Assembly: GCA_002914805.1 (NCBI GenBank)
Contig: JXTB01000069.1
Span: 177,355-241,354, forward strand
Source of the DNA: Parasponia andersonii
Taxonomy: Eukaryota; Streptophyta; Magnoliopsida; Rosales; Cannabaceae
Direction of reading: 5' to 3'
DNA: 64,000 nucleotides
Made by a program: the position numbers and the translations under genes. This document shows, piece after piece, positions 48,400 through 60,142 of the stretch. The notes beneath the pieces are model-generated. The model searched no databases. It was not told the origin of the DNA and was given only the letters and a program-made list of their open reading frames with translations. The stretch's first letter is position 1; every line of letters begins with the position of its first letter.

Positions 48400-49285
48400 T
48401 CCCTTGGACCCCCTTTCGCACCGATATCTTATACATCCATATTAAAACCCGATACCCCATAGCCCCCGAACCCCGCACATCTCAACATCGTTGATACAAC
48501 AACCAGAACAAGCCGTACAGCTTCATCGGATAATATACAAAGATGTTACAACTTTATAACAGTCGAGTTCAGTCAAGGTTAGCCCAGATCTTCCCGATCA
48601 ATTCCAGAAATGGTGAAACGAGAGAACTCGTCCTTGTAGCGGTCATCATGGCTTAGATCAAGAATCTGCGCCATACCTGTGGACATAGAAGAAATATCAA
48701 GAATTCATGACCTGAAGAGGAGAAGGTAACAAATAAACAAGCCCTGCAAACAAACTTGCATACCTTCATGGCAGCGTTGACCATAATATCTAGCAAATAT
48801 TTAAGAAAGTAACCATGAAAATCAGGCTTTTCGCAAGATAAAACACCGTTAAATGATCAAGGCCTCCAGATCCGGATCCAGATCAAGATCATATCTATAA
48901 AGACAAGCAGGACGAACAAGAGACGATATTACAACGAACAAAAATGGATCTTTAGAAGCTAGGCTATGAAAACGAATCGAATCCGAACCTTGAGCTGAGC
49001 TGAACCGAACCTCATACAAGGAAAACGGAACCTCGAAGCGTAGAAAGACGACTCCAGCTATCCAAGACCTTATGATCGTCTGATGGACACGAAACCACCA
49101 TCAAGATGTAGATCAGGAGGAGATCTAATCGAATTCGATGACCAAAAGCAAGAAAGGTCATCCATGGAGAATAGATCTGAGAAATTAGCAGATCAGAACA
49201 GAAGAAATGGAGAAAGAGAGAGTAGAAGGAAATGAATGATTATCTTCCTACAACGCATCTTCTTTTATAATGGCCTTTTTATAAA
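48400..49285 (-). other. Possible short-ORF or noncoding transcription unit
   Basis: On the minus strand, two TATAAAA motifs (about 49277-49283 and 49263-49269) precede a pyrimidine-rich leader and possible small exons. A GT-AG pair can join about 48753-48778 to a downstream exon beginning at about 48675. Depending on frame, this gives either a 14-residue peptide (MVNAAMKVWRRFLI) or a frame with MAQILDLSHDDRYKDEFSRF ending at about 48583. A separate 31-codon frame (MDDLSCFWSS...) lies in the leader. No family is recognised. The hairpin at 48250-48290 would lie in or beyond its 3' part. This is inference from signals alone. Confidence 0.25.
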
Positions 49286-49735
49286 GGACGGCCAGGATTA
49301 ATGATCTGTGCACGAAGGACGGCTGAGATGTTTTTGGGTGGTTAGTCGCTGGGGCGGTGGAAAATTCGTGGAGCACGTTGGATGTGACGACCTTGTCAAG
49401 CACGACAGCTGTGCCTCGATGTGGTGGGCCCATGAATTGTGTTTGGATACGCTTATTAGTTTGTCTTGGATCGGGTGTGGGTTTTCCATGCACCAGAATT
49501 ACGAATTGGATTCTAGACTATTCGATTGTATGTATGGTAAGGTACGGTATTAAATGCTGACATTGCCTAAAGAGTTTTTTTTTTTTGGAACACGACATTG
49601 TCTAAAGTTTTGTTCGCTTGCACATTCGCCTTTGATTTGTTACGTTACGCGTTCCTGCCTTTGGACTTCCATAAACGGATAGAATTGTCAGTGACCCTGG
49701 TCACACGTCACGGAGTTCCATAACGACTAAGATGG

Positions 49736-50226
49736 CTAGGGACGGTAATTATATTGGCTCACTCGTTTATTTGCGGCTACCCGACTCTTTGGATAAACGA
49801 GACAGGTATAGGTATTAAGTGAAAAATCTGATCCACGTACGTACAAGTATGGGAGTACCTAGCCCAATTATTTATATACATAAAAAATAAAAAATACATA
49901 TTAAGTATATATATAATTTATGTAAAATATATATGAATAAATATATGTGTATAAAAATTAGGTTATATTACTAATTTTAGTATATGGTATTATCATTATA
50001 ATTTTTTCACTTTAAATTTATATTTTTTATTTTTAAAATTTTTTAAATAATATATATTTTTAAATTTTTAATTGGGTATAGGCATCCGTGGGTATCCGCC
50101 AACGTGTTCAAGTAATACCCAAACCCTTCCCCGCTAACTTAAACGGATAAATGAGATGGATATATGTTTGATTTTTACTCGCGGTACAGGGGCGAGATAG
50201 CCATATCCGACCCGTTGCCATCCCCA
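49736..50226. mobile_element. Possible hAT-like non-autonomous element (MITE)
   Basis: Ends resemble each other as inverted repeats: CTAGGGACGGTAAT on the left against TTGGGGATGGCAAC (reverse complement of the right). Related subterminal stretches are rich in GGGTA and CGGATA motifs. No clear 8-bp duplication was found, so borders are approximate and the class is a guess. Confidence 0.35.
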
Positions 50227-50320
50227 AGGGTTATCAATTCCTTTGGGGCCTCGCCTACGAGCCAAAGGCTCGAGATTTTTCTAGTCCATATGGAAGGGTT
50301 GTTGTTGCATGGTTTCCATG

Positions 50321-50753
50321 AATTAGTCGGGGGAATAAGTCTCGGACATCACAGTGAAAAAAAAAACTAGTTATATGAAGTCATATTTTTTATTTAAAAA
50401 AAACATAAGAAATTTTTTTTATATGAAAATAAGAGTTAATGGCATAAATGTCTTAGAATTATCTAAGTTGTGGCAATGTAGTACTCAAAATTTTAATTAT
50501 AGTAATTAAGCCCATAAATTAGTCAGGGCATAAGCCTCGTACATCACGGTTATTTAAAAAAAAAAAACTAATTATATGAAGTCTAAAAACTTCTCTCTTT
50601 TCTAGAGGGTGTTTATTCTTTTAAAAAATAAAACCATAAGAACGTATTTTTTTATTTAAAAATAAGGTTTAATGACACAAATGTCTAAGAACTATCTAAG
50701 TTGTGGCAACGTAGTACTCAAAATTTTAATTATAGTAATTAAGCTTTTAAACT
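50321..50753. repeat. Diverged direct duplication (~195-240 bp units)
   Basis: Copies start at about 50321 and 50516. Both run through AATTAGTC, CATCAC, ATATGAAGTC and end with GTACTCAAAATTTTAATTAT. Indels make the second copy longer. Confidence 0.75.
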
Positions 50754-51192
50754 TTTCAAATTTAGTCTTTGTACAATCCAAATTGTAATATATTGATAAA
50801 TTCTGAATAAAAGTATACATGAGAAATATATTGTAACATTTGAAAGAACATTTAAAGGAAAATAAATTGAACAAAAAGATTTCGAGTGAATAAATGATGT
50901 GTTCTTTACATTTTTTAAGATTCATAGAGTTACAAATTTAGATAAACTTTTTATGCGATTGTTTATTTTTATACTTAAAATTTTCAGATTATCTTTTAAA
51001 TACACTTTTAGATATCACTATATGTGCTTTTGGTCAAAAATTTAGTATTTGATATTGCAATTTAGACAATTCAAGTACTAAATTGCTACAAATCAAAAAA
51101 GTCAGAGACTTAATTATTATAATTACAACTTTAAAGACCAAATTACCAACAAATTGGATAGTTTCAGGATTCATTTGTGCCATAAACTCTTA
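50430..51192. mobile_element. Possible MITE with ~80-bp degenerate terminal inverted repeats
   Basis: The left end TAAGAGTTAATGGCATAAAT and the reverse complement of the right end TAAGAGTTTATGGCACAAAT match closely. Similarity continues weakly to the common ATTATAGTAATTAAG / ATTATAATAATTAAG block. No target duplication could be fixed. The long inverted ends would suit a Mutator-like element. Confidence 0.45.
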
Positions 51193-53685
51193 AAATAAAA
51201 AATCAAGATAGTGAAAGAACAATTATTGATGAATTCGTGGGGTCTGTCTATCTATTTTTTCCTTAAATCATTTGCAATTTGCATAAAAAATAATTTCCAA
51301 TTTGCATAAAAAATAATTTCAAATTCTCTCCAATGGTCTTACCATTTTATCAAACTTTCACAAAGAAAAAATTGAATGCCACTTTCTTAGGCTAATTAAT
51401 TAACACCCACATAGCACGCTACTTCTAAAACCGCACCTTTAGTCAGAATTTTATATTTAATTCATATTTTTTATACCCTTAATATTTCCTATATTGTCTC
51501 GAATCTAACTTTATTTGTTATTTTCCCACCCATTCCTCCCGCGTCTTCTCTTTTATCCCTTTACCTATCCTTTCTCTTCATTATTTTCTTCGCTTTTATT
51601 GATTCATTATTATTATCCTTTTCATTATTGATATGTCAACATCCCTTTTTTTTTAAAAAAAAAAAATACACATAAAAAAACCTCACTGCTGCGATCAATT
51701 AATAGAGCTTCCATGGTTCTGCAACTTTTAGATATTATATGCTTGTATCCTTGTCGCGGAAAAAAAATCATAGCTTGTTATATTCTCAATTCATTGATAG
51801 GCATATGACTAATATACTCATTAATATATAGCATGGCCAATTTATATACGTATCAATGCTCAAATCAGATAATAATCAAATAGAGTAAAAAGGAATTTTT
51901 TTGGATCATGAAGGAAATCAGGGTTTAAAACGAATTGTGTATATAAAAAATGGGATAGAAGGTTTTTTTTTTCTTTTTTTTTTTCCCCTAAAGCACTCAG
52001 AGAGATGTGTGGATATTTTTTTTCTCCTTTAAAGAATTATGAACTAAAAAGTAATTCCACTCAGGGTCATTTTAGTAATAAAGAAAAACTAAAAGGAGAT
52101 ATAGGAATAGTAGATAAAAGAGTAGTAATAAATCCTATGGATGTGCAAGAAAATTGAGTAGCACCATAAACTAAACTGATCAAACCGTAACCAAAAAAAA
52201 TCGAAAATAGAAGGGGAAAAAAACCCTAAAAAGAGAAAATAGAACAAATTTGGTTGGTTTAATGTCTAAGTCCATACCGATCGACAAAAAACCAAACTGA
52301 TCGAACAAACAATTTACATATTTTAATTAAAAAAAGAACTTATGTATATGTATTTGAAAATATTAGCCTATTAATGAGAAAAGGACTACATGAATTAGTT
52401 AAATTAAAGAAACTGCATAAAACTATTGGTTATCCTTTTTTCTTACTTCCCAGCTTTTCATCTTCCTTCCTAAGCCCAACCCAGTAGCCCGTTCACCTAG
52501 TTCCTAATACCCGCAACTCCAATCATGACTTACTTTATTAGTCGAGCCAATACACACTTCCTCTATAACACGCTTCACATACCTAGCTTGAAAAACTTTA
52601 AATCTGCCTAAGATTGCTGAAACTTCAGTCCACACTTTATGTGCCGTTAGTCATTTCTTGCGGGTTGCTACTTTTCTCTCAAAACCAGCTACCAAAGTAG
52701 CTACAGTGTCGGGACTTCCTCCTCACCTTTATCTCAATCTATATCAATTTCAAGTTTTGTCTCTTCCTAATTTCACGTTTCTCAAAACTCATATGTACTA
52801 TTTGTGATATGGATTTTTGACTTGTTATTTGGTTTGTAATTGTGTAGAGATTTGATTTTTTGCTGGGTTTGTCGTTATTAACTGTTTGCTATTTATTTAT
52901 TTATTTTCGCTTATACTACTAATCTGTAAGTTGGAAGGCTGATGATTCATATTGTAATATTGGATGGTATTAATTCTATACTTCTTTTTTTTTTCCTCTT
53001 AAATTTTAAGTACGTTGTATCTTGGATGATTATTCAAATCAAACATTTTTTTTTTCTTGATCAGTTTTATATTGGCTAAAACCGACCAAACCGAGGTAAA
53101 ATTTGGTCAAACTTTTTTTTTTGAATTCAGCTGTTGATTGGTTTCGGTTCAGTCTCCAGTAAACCAAAAAACCAAGACTCTCTCTTAATTCATTGTAATA
53201 ATACCCATATGATTTTCTACCACTTTTTCAAATTTAATTAACCTATTGCCCTTTATAGATCATAGGGATACGTAGATATGTTGTTTTCTAACACGCCAAG
53301 CCTCCTTCTAACACTTGATTTTTGATCAAATCATCTTTCCCATAAACCTATATATATTGGAATTTCCTTCCACCTAAATCTAATTATGTTGGTATTTTGT
53401 TTATCTCTTTTCTTCTATGTAATTTGTTGTGTTATTAATGTAGTGAAATTGGAAGATTTGGATGAAATCCCCTTAAGGAAGACGAAGTCATCCTCTCTAC
53501 TCTCAATTCTTAAACCTACGTTTACAATCAATCAAACTGCCAAAATAATTTGCAAAATCCTAGCATATATTGTTCAGCAACCTTGAGCCAAAACGGTGAG
53601 TTTAGGCATGGTTATCTTAAATAAAAGAAATAAAATGCTCAATTAAAAATAACATGTCTTATACACAAACGACAATAAATTGCCT
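51193..53685. other. Gene-free DNA with AACCGA-type repeat motifs
   Basis: AT-rich. ACCGA/AACCAAAC motifs cluster near 52170-52310 and, inverted, near 53075-53170, which may mark the ends of an old transposon, but no borders could be set. A 66-codon frame at 53386-53586 has a hydrophobic start but no supporting context. Confidence 0.4.
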
Positions 53686-56600
53686 CTACTAACTAGGGGT
53701 AAGCAAATTTTGGCTTAACCGCCCAAACCGTCCAAACCAAACCATATCGCACGGTATAATGTGGTTATTTTTTTCGTGGAGTGGTTTAGGGTCTAATTTT
53801 TTTTTACCGCCGCAGTGTGGGGTGGAATGCGGAATAAGATTTTTATTTCCACAATAAACCGCACCGCATATACTATATATATATATATATCTAATTTATA
53901 TTTTTATATATTTAATTTACAAATTTTACATATATAATATATTAAAATCTTAACATTATGTAACTTACATTTTCTTATTTCTATATTTAATTTAAAAAAT
54001 AATTTTATATATTTAATTTACAAATTTTACATACATAATATATTAAAATTCTAACTTTACGTTTTCTTTTTTTGATGTACTAACTAACTTTATATTTTTG
54101 CCATCCATTAACTTAAAATACATAAAAATATATATGTACATAAGGGAAACTTTAAAAACCCTAACACTTATAGAATTGACTATTATTGACAATAGATCTG
54201 AGTTCGGCCGCTTTTCACCTCTTCCTCCCTTGTCTCTAAGCCACTCACAATCGCACCCCATCTTTGAGTTTGAGTCTCTCACAGTCACAGACAACACTCA
54301 TCAATTAAGTAAGTATATTTATTTCTCTATATTTCATTTTTATAGAAGCTCTTTAATACTTAGTCCTTAGTCTCACTTTTACTCATTCTAGTCAAGTTTG
54401 AAACCACTATCTACACCAGTGAAAGTGCTTCCATTAACCATTTGCTTTCTGTAAGTTTCTTTTTTAAAAAAAAAAATTAAAGCATTTGATATCTATTTAA
54501 TATCTAAGGGGTTATTAATACGAAATCATTTTTGAGATTTTTTTTTTTTTGGCATTGTATTTGTGATATTGATTATATTTTTCTTAATATTTGTTATTTA
54601 AAATACATTTAGATAATTAAGATGGAACAAGGAAGTGTCACTGGGGGAAGCCAAGATGTCCATGAAAAACCCAACTCTACCAACCCAACTTTGACAAAAC
54701 CAAGTTTCACCGAGCCATGCTCAAATAAACCAGCTCCATAAAGTGCTTCCAAACCTCTATTGCCTGAAAAAGTTAAAAAGAGATCTTCTAGACCAACCTC
54801 TGAAGTGTGGGATCATTTTTCATTTATTCTAGAGAGTGATCCTGCGGATCCTAGATACCTTTGTAACTATTGCCAAAAAGATTATGCAGCAGGAAATAGG
54901 AAAAATAGGACTAGCTCTCTCTGGTATCATTTGAATAAGCAGTGTAAAAAATATCCATATAATTTACAGGATAGAAAACAAAAGATTTTATGTTTTCAGA
55001 AAAAGAATGATTTCGTTGGTGAGGGTGCAAGTAGCAATCTTGTAGCAGTGGGGTTTAGTCAAAGAGATTGTAGGCTTGCATGTGCTAAGATGATTATTCT
55101 TGATGAGTTATTCTTGCGATTTGTGGAGCAAGAGGGATTTAGACAATTTTGTAGAGTGGCATGTCCTAGATTTGAGGTTCCATCTCGCTGGACGATTGCA
55201 AGGGATATTATGCAGCTTTTTATTGATGAGAAAAAAAAATTGAAATCTTGGTTGGTTAACAATTCACAAAGGCTTTGTCTTACTACTGACACATGGACCT
55301 CTATTCAAAATGTTTGCTACATGGTTCTCACTGCACACTTTATTGATGGTGACTGGACTTTACAAAAGAGAATTTTGAACTTTTGTCAAGTGCCTAATCA
55401 CAAGGGTGAAACAATTAGGAAAGCAATTGATCGATACTTACAACAATGGGGCATTGAAAAGGTATTTTCCATCACTATAGATAATGCTGCTTCCAACAAT
55501 GGAGCTATAACTCACATGAAAAAAAGGCTATCAATTTGAAAAACTAGCACATGCGATGGTGAATTCTTACATTTTAGGTGTTGTACTCACATCCTGAACT
55601 TGATTGTGAATGAAGGAATGAAAGAAGTTTATGATTCCATTGTTGCTGTGCGAAACGCTGTAAGGTATGTTAGAAGTTCTCCTTCAAGATTACAAAGATT
55701 TAATAAATGTGTAGCTCATGCTAATAAAGATGAGAAAGTTACTGTTTGCTTAGATGTCCCTACTAGATGGAACTCTACTTATCTAATGTTATAACATGCA
55801 TTAAAGTTTATTGATACTTTTAAACTAATAGAGGATGAGGATGCATTTTACTTGAGATACTTTTTAGAAGATGATAATGGGAAAAGGAAAGTAGGGCCAC
55901 CAACAACAGATGAATGGGAAAATGTGAAAGCATTTACAAAATTTCTCAAGATTTTTTATGATACTACCTTGAAATTTAGTGCCACTTTATATGTCACCTC
56001 AAACACATATTTTCATGAGATTACTAATATGCATGGATGACTACTGAAGTGGAGTGAGAATGTAGAGGCTGATTGTATTTTAAAGAATATGGCAACAAAT
56101 ATGAAAAGGAAATTTGATAAATAATGGGGAAACATTGAGAAGACAAATAGATTGCTATATGTGGCTGTTGTGCTTGATTTAAGATACAAATTGAAGTATG
56201 TCTCATTTATTTTTAAGAAAGTTTTTACTGATAAAATGGTTGACAGAATGACAAATGTGGTGAAAAATTCATTGATAAAGTTATATGAGTTCTATCTATC
56301 AAATGATCCTAAAGCACAAGGACTTGATACTAACCATAGTGTGGGATCAAGTGTGGCTGCTGCTGATACTTTTGATGATGATGATGAAGATAACATGTTT
56401 GATAAGGAATATGACATGGAATGTGAAGATTATAATTCTTCTAATAAGAATGAAGTTGATAGGTACTTGGTAGAATCTTGTGATGATCGAAAGTTTAAAG
56501 ACTTTGATGTATTGGCTTGGTAGAAAAAGAACTCTTCTAAATATCATGTGTTAGCACAACTTGCACATGATGTGTTAGCAGTCCCAGTTTCAACTGTAGC

Positions 56601-57543
56601 TTTTGAGTCAGCATTTAGCACTGGGGTTCAGATTCTTGATAGCTTTAGGAGTTCGTTGAGTCCAACTATGGTGGAAGTACTAATTTGTTCTCAAAATTGG
56701 TTGCGTGCTACTCCCCTTCCATTAGATCTTCAACCCAAGTTAGATGAATATGAAGCATGTATTGGCATGGAGTCAGGTAATAATGTCATTGTTGTTTTAA
56801 TTGCTTTACTATTTATTTATTCTAAAACTGAAATATTAACATACCTTTTATATTGTTTTTTTCTCCTTCATTGTTATAGAGAAACTAGGAAGTCATGCAC
56901 TAGGAGGATCAACCATTACTGTTATTAATGTTAATTAATCTTAATGGTAAGTACTATTATTTTTCAATAAATCATTATCATGTATTTAATATATCTTCAA
57001 TGTAGTTATGTTTTTTATATTTTTTTGCAGGATTGTGAATGAAATTTAGAGAGTCTTGGAGAGAGTCTAATGAATGAGGACTTAATAATAATTCAAATTT
57101 TAATTTTGTTCTTCGTTGTTTGTTATAATATTGTTTGGAAAGATGTTTAAATTTTAACTGTAGATATTTGTGCTTTACTCTATTTCGATTGGGTTGTAAT
57201 GTTGTGTTTTATTAAAATGTTGCTTAGACCAATATAATTCTATGAATGTATGAGTGTGACTTTCTTATATGAATGTTGTATTAATTTTTAAATGATTTTG
57301 TTTTAAAAGTTATAATTTTTTGAAGATTATTTTCTCAATTTGGCCCAATTTTATCAAGGCCCATATTGAGGGCCCAATCTGCATAAGTTGCACCGCATCA
57401 AACTGCATAATGTGGTGTGGTGTGATTAATAGGTTTTTTTTAACCGCAGTGGTTAAGATTTTCCTCTACTACACTTTGTGGGTTGGTTAAAAATTTGGAT
57501 ACTGTACCGCCCAACCCACACCACGCTTACTCCTACTATTGAC
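53686..57543 (+). mobile_element. hAT DNA transposon, complete ends, dead transposase
   Basis: The element is 53694-57535 (3,842 bp). Terminal inverted repeats are TAGGGGTAAGC on the left and, as reverse complement, TAGGAGTAAGC on the right. It is flanked by an 8-bp target duplication with two mismatches (CTACTAAC 53686-53693, CTATTGAC 57536-57543). Both subterminal regions are crowded with ACCGC/GCGGT motifs, a typical arrangement for transposase binding in hAT elements. The interior carries a plant hAT transposase reading frame on the plus strand. Confidence 0.9.
54622..56926 (+). pseudogene. hAT transposase (BED zinc finger type), six in-frame stops
   Basis: The frame starts at ATG 54622 (MEQGSVTGGSQD). 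The BED-type zinc finger is at about 54805-54960 (CNYC...H-x4-C in SLWYHLNKQC). The RNase-H-like core shows TTDTWTS and SITIDNAASNN. A W-containing block (CLDVPTRWNSTYLML) and the C-terminal dimerisation region (VPVSTVAFESAFSTG, SFRSSLSPTMVEVLICSQNW) follow. Stops occur at 54739 (TAA), 55537 (TGA), 55792 (TAA), 56038 (TGA), 56122 (TAA) and 56521 (TAG). All blocks lie in one and the same frame, so decay has been by point mutation only. Some stops sit where Trp is expected, consistent with G-to-A changes. It cannot make a full transposase. Confidence 0.92.
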
Positions 57544-58074
57544 ATCAGTTCCTGCATCAACTCCCTTTTTCTCGAGAAGAGCTAGACCTCGACTATTTTT
57601 TTTTTTTCCATAAATGTAACCACGTAGCGAACATGTCAAGAAATTTGTTCTGCAGCAAATTTGAAGAGGGATGAAAGGAGTCTAAAATATTATATCTTTA
57701 ATGTTGGAGATAATTATAGAGGACTCCTTTAATTATAAGCTGTCAACTTAACTTGGTGCTGGCTTTAGGAGTAAAGTTGCAACTGAGAAAGAAATCCATC
57801 TCTTTTTTCTTTTTCTTCTCTCTCTCTCTCTGTGATGGAGATAAATACCAACGGAAAATATTCTCTTTGATGCTTCCTTATAGCAAGGATATTGAATTGT
57901 TACGAGGTTCAAATAAAACTTGTAAGTTTGACATTTCTTGCTCTTCGACTCTTTAAGATTGAAATTTGTAGGACCTTCAAGCTGAAGTGCTGAACGACTA
58001 GAGTTTGGGAATGAAGAAAACTTTAAAAAATTTGGTTAAGACTATTAACAAATGTTCATTCACAATCTAGTTGT
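57544..58074. other. Short spacer between the hAT element and the Tat LTR
   Basis: No gene is recognised. It includes T and CT runs (57597-57607, 57817-57832). Confidence 0.5.
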
Positions 58075-58824
58075 TGGTGTGATTCTTACCAGCTGTCCAC
58101 ATGTCTCTAAACTGTTGACGTTGTATCTACCAACTGTCCACGTATCATTGCTATCCCAGAGTGCTTTTGACTTTAGATCGAGTCAAAGAGGCGGGGGTGG
58201 CCATCTGCAAAGACTCTCTGATGCTTAAGTCAGTTGTTTATCCCTGAGGCTAAGTAGCAAAGATTAAGTTTTTCTCTGTATATGTCTATCTCAATCTCTC
58301 CCTTGGAACTAGGAGCTTTTCTGGCTCTCAATCCCAGGATTGAGTACCTTTTCTCATCATGACTTACTCTAGAGATTACGGGCCGTGATTACTGTGATTT
58401 TCTTTGCATCGTTGTGGCCTGCTTTTCGCTGTCCCCTATGACTCGAGCCTGTAGGGGGCGAGACATTGGCAAACTGCTGTTCTGTCAGGACGGTTTGCCC
58501 AATATGCGCACCTATCCAGGATCGCATTAAATGCCCTTTCTGGGTCTGGAGCAGTGCGTTGTCTCCCATGGTCTTCTGGAGGAAGACCCTCGAGGCTTCT
58601 GACCCCCAGCTATTGAGGAAGAACTGGATTGGGCCGAACCGTCTAGAGTCTGGGATAGATTCGGCCCTGGCCTCAGATAGCCCATGGGCCCATGCGGTAT
58701 CACGTGCGATCCGCGTGGCTTTTAAATGGTTACTCTGGACACGCATCAGATGGCGTGCCCCCCTTGTGACCTGTTCTGCCACTTAATCATCCACGTGGTA
58801 CATGATCTAGGAACGGGCCCCACA
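58075..58824 (-). repeat. 3' LTR of the Tat-type element
   Basis: About 750 bp. On the minus strand it begins TGTGGGGCCCG at 58824 and ends with CA at 58075. Limits were set by comparison with the solo LTR at 37125-37896, where similarity stops exactly at TGTGG on one side and at TGGTG (reverse strand) on the other. A purine-rich tract, GGGAAATAAGGGCAG, precedes it on the minus strand as a candidate polypurine tract. Confidence 0.85.
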
Positions 58825-59053
58825 ACTGCCCTTATTTCCCTATTTGATGGATTCATATCCATTAAATGGGGAAATCGTGTCTCCAGTCCTCTAATTTGAG
58901 GAGTTTACATGGCCCCTTACCATCATTCCTCCCCAATTACCGACGCTGGTGCATGTTATCCCGCGTCATGACTTTTTTCAGATTTTTGAAATTCTAGTGC
59001 TTCAATCTTTCTCGCACCGTTCCCCTCCAGGGGAGACTTTTCGGCTACCCCTC

Positions 59054-59608
59054 TATAAAAGCCGCGTTTTCGCTCATTTCTTACTTTACCAAAATCTCCA
59101 AGTATTATAGCTTTCTAAAATCTTAGGGTTTCCGACTCTTCCTTTTACTAGAACTTTTCGCTTCTTTTCATATATGATGCCATTCCTTTGTCAGCAGTGC
59201 GGCTGACCTCTGGGTCTGGCTCAATCGTATATGATTTGGAGTTTTTAGCGAATTTTCCCCGTGCTATGATTAACAAGATTAGTTTTGGAGATCGTGATGT
59301 GAGTTTCGACTCGTCCGGCTTTGAGGATGTATAATTTCTATTATGACTTGCTTTGGCAGAATTCGACCCACCCGTATGGCTGGACTTCTCTGACCCTAAA
59401 TGGGAACGCACCAGGAACCAGCTCCAGGGGTTGGTCGACCACTGCTTGGACCCGTCGCTACAGAGGAAGAGGCCTGGGCTCGGTTCTTATCGGGAGCAAA
59501 CAGGGTGTTACCACTCTGATGTGTTCCTGCGAGTCCGTCCAAAACCTGCTTCTTACAAATAGAGCCTCCGGGTCCGCGTCCCTGTTGACTACGCATTCTG
59601 TATTTTAG
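59054..59608 (+). other. Antisense gene-like island in the 3' region of the Tat element
   Basis: On the plus strand, opposite to the element, a TATAAAA box (59054-59060) is followed by an open frame of about 50-60 codons (SAVRLTSGSGSIVYDLEF...) up to about 59333. A GT donor (GAT|GTATAA) and a TTTGGCAG acceptor at about 59359 follow. After these comes a second open frame to 59562 (EFDPPVWLDFSDPKWERTRN...). Extra open frames, some antisense, are known from Tat-lineage 3' regions. I do not recognise the protein; no clean ATG start was found, so it may be decayed. Confidence 0.5.
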
Positions 59609-59661
59609 GCAATAATAAATAGAATTTGGTTTTAATTTTTGTTTTTTCACTTGGTCTTGTC

Positions 59662-60105
59662 TTGGCCTACTTTCAACGGATAGACCCTGGCTTCGTTCAC
59701 TTCCAGTCCATGCATAACTAAGGCGCTCTCTGGGGAGGGTTTACTTCCAATGAGTAGACCCTAGCATGTTTTCCTTTGACTTACGCGTAGCTAAGGTGCT
59801 CCCTGGGGAGGGTCTACTTCCAATGGGTAGACCCTGACCCCGCTTTCCTTTGTCTTACGCGTAGCTAAGGTGCTCCCTAGAGAGGGTCTACTTCCAACGG
59901 GTAGACCCTGGCTCCACTTTCTTTTGGCTTACGCGTAGCTAAGATGCTCCTCGGAGAGGGTCTACTTCCAACGGGTAGACCCTGATCCCACTTTCCTTTG
60001 TCTTACGCATAGTTACCAGGGAGGGTCTATTTCCAACAGGTAGACCTTGGCCCTGCTTTCCTTTGGCTTACACGTAGCTAAGGTGTTCTTCGGGATGGGT
60101 CTTAT
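59662..60105. repeat. Tandem array, ~72-bp unit, about six copies, inside the Tat element
   Basis: Units recur every 70-73 bp with the core GGGTAGACCCTG followed by TTACGCGTAGCTAAGGTGCT. Starts are near 59667, 59740, 59813, 59886, 59958 and 60023. The outer units are more diverged than the inner ones. Confidence 0.9.
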
Positions 60106-60142
60106 TGCCTAACTCTCATCCTGGAGGTATTCCTTGAGGGCT

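Noticed and set aside
49248-49560. Overlapping frames of 60-80 codons on both strands
   Set aside because: They overlap the TATA/leader region of the minus-strand unit and have no family signature.
52160-53170. Possible transposon bounded by AACCGA-rich ends
   Set aside because: The ends do not align well as inverted repeats and no target duplication was found.
53386-53586. 66-codon frame with a hydrophobic N-terminus, possibly a secreted peptide
   Set aside because: It lacks a recognisable family, promoter signals or conserved tail, and lies in repeat-rich DNA.
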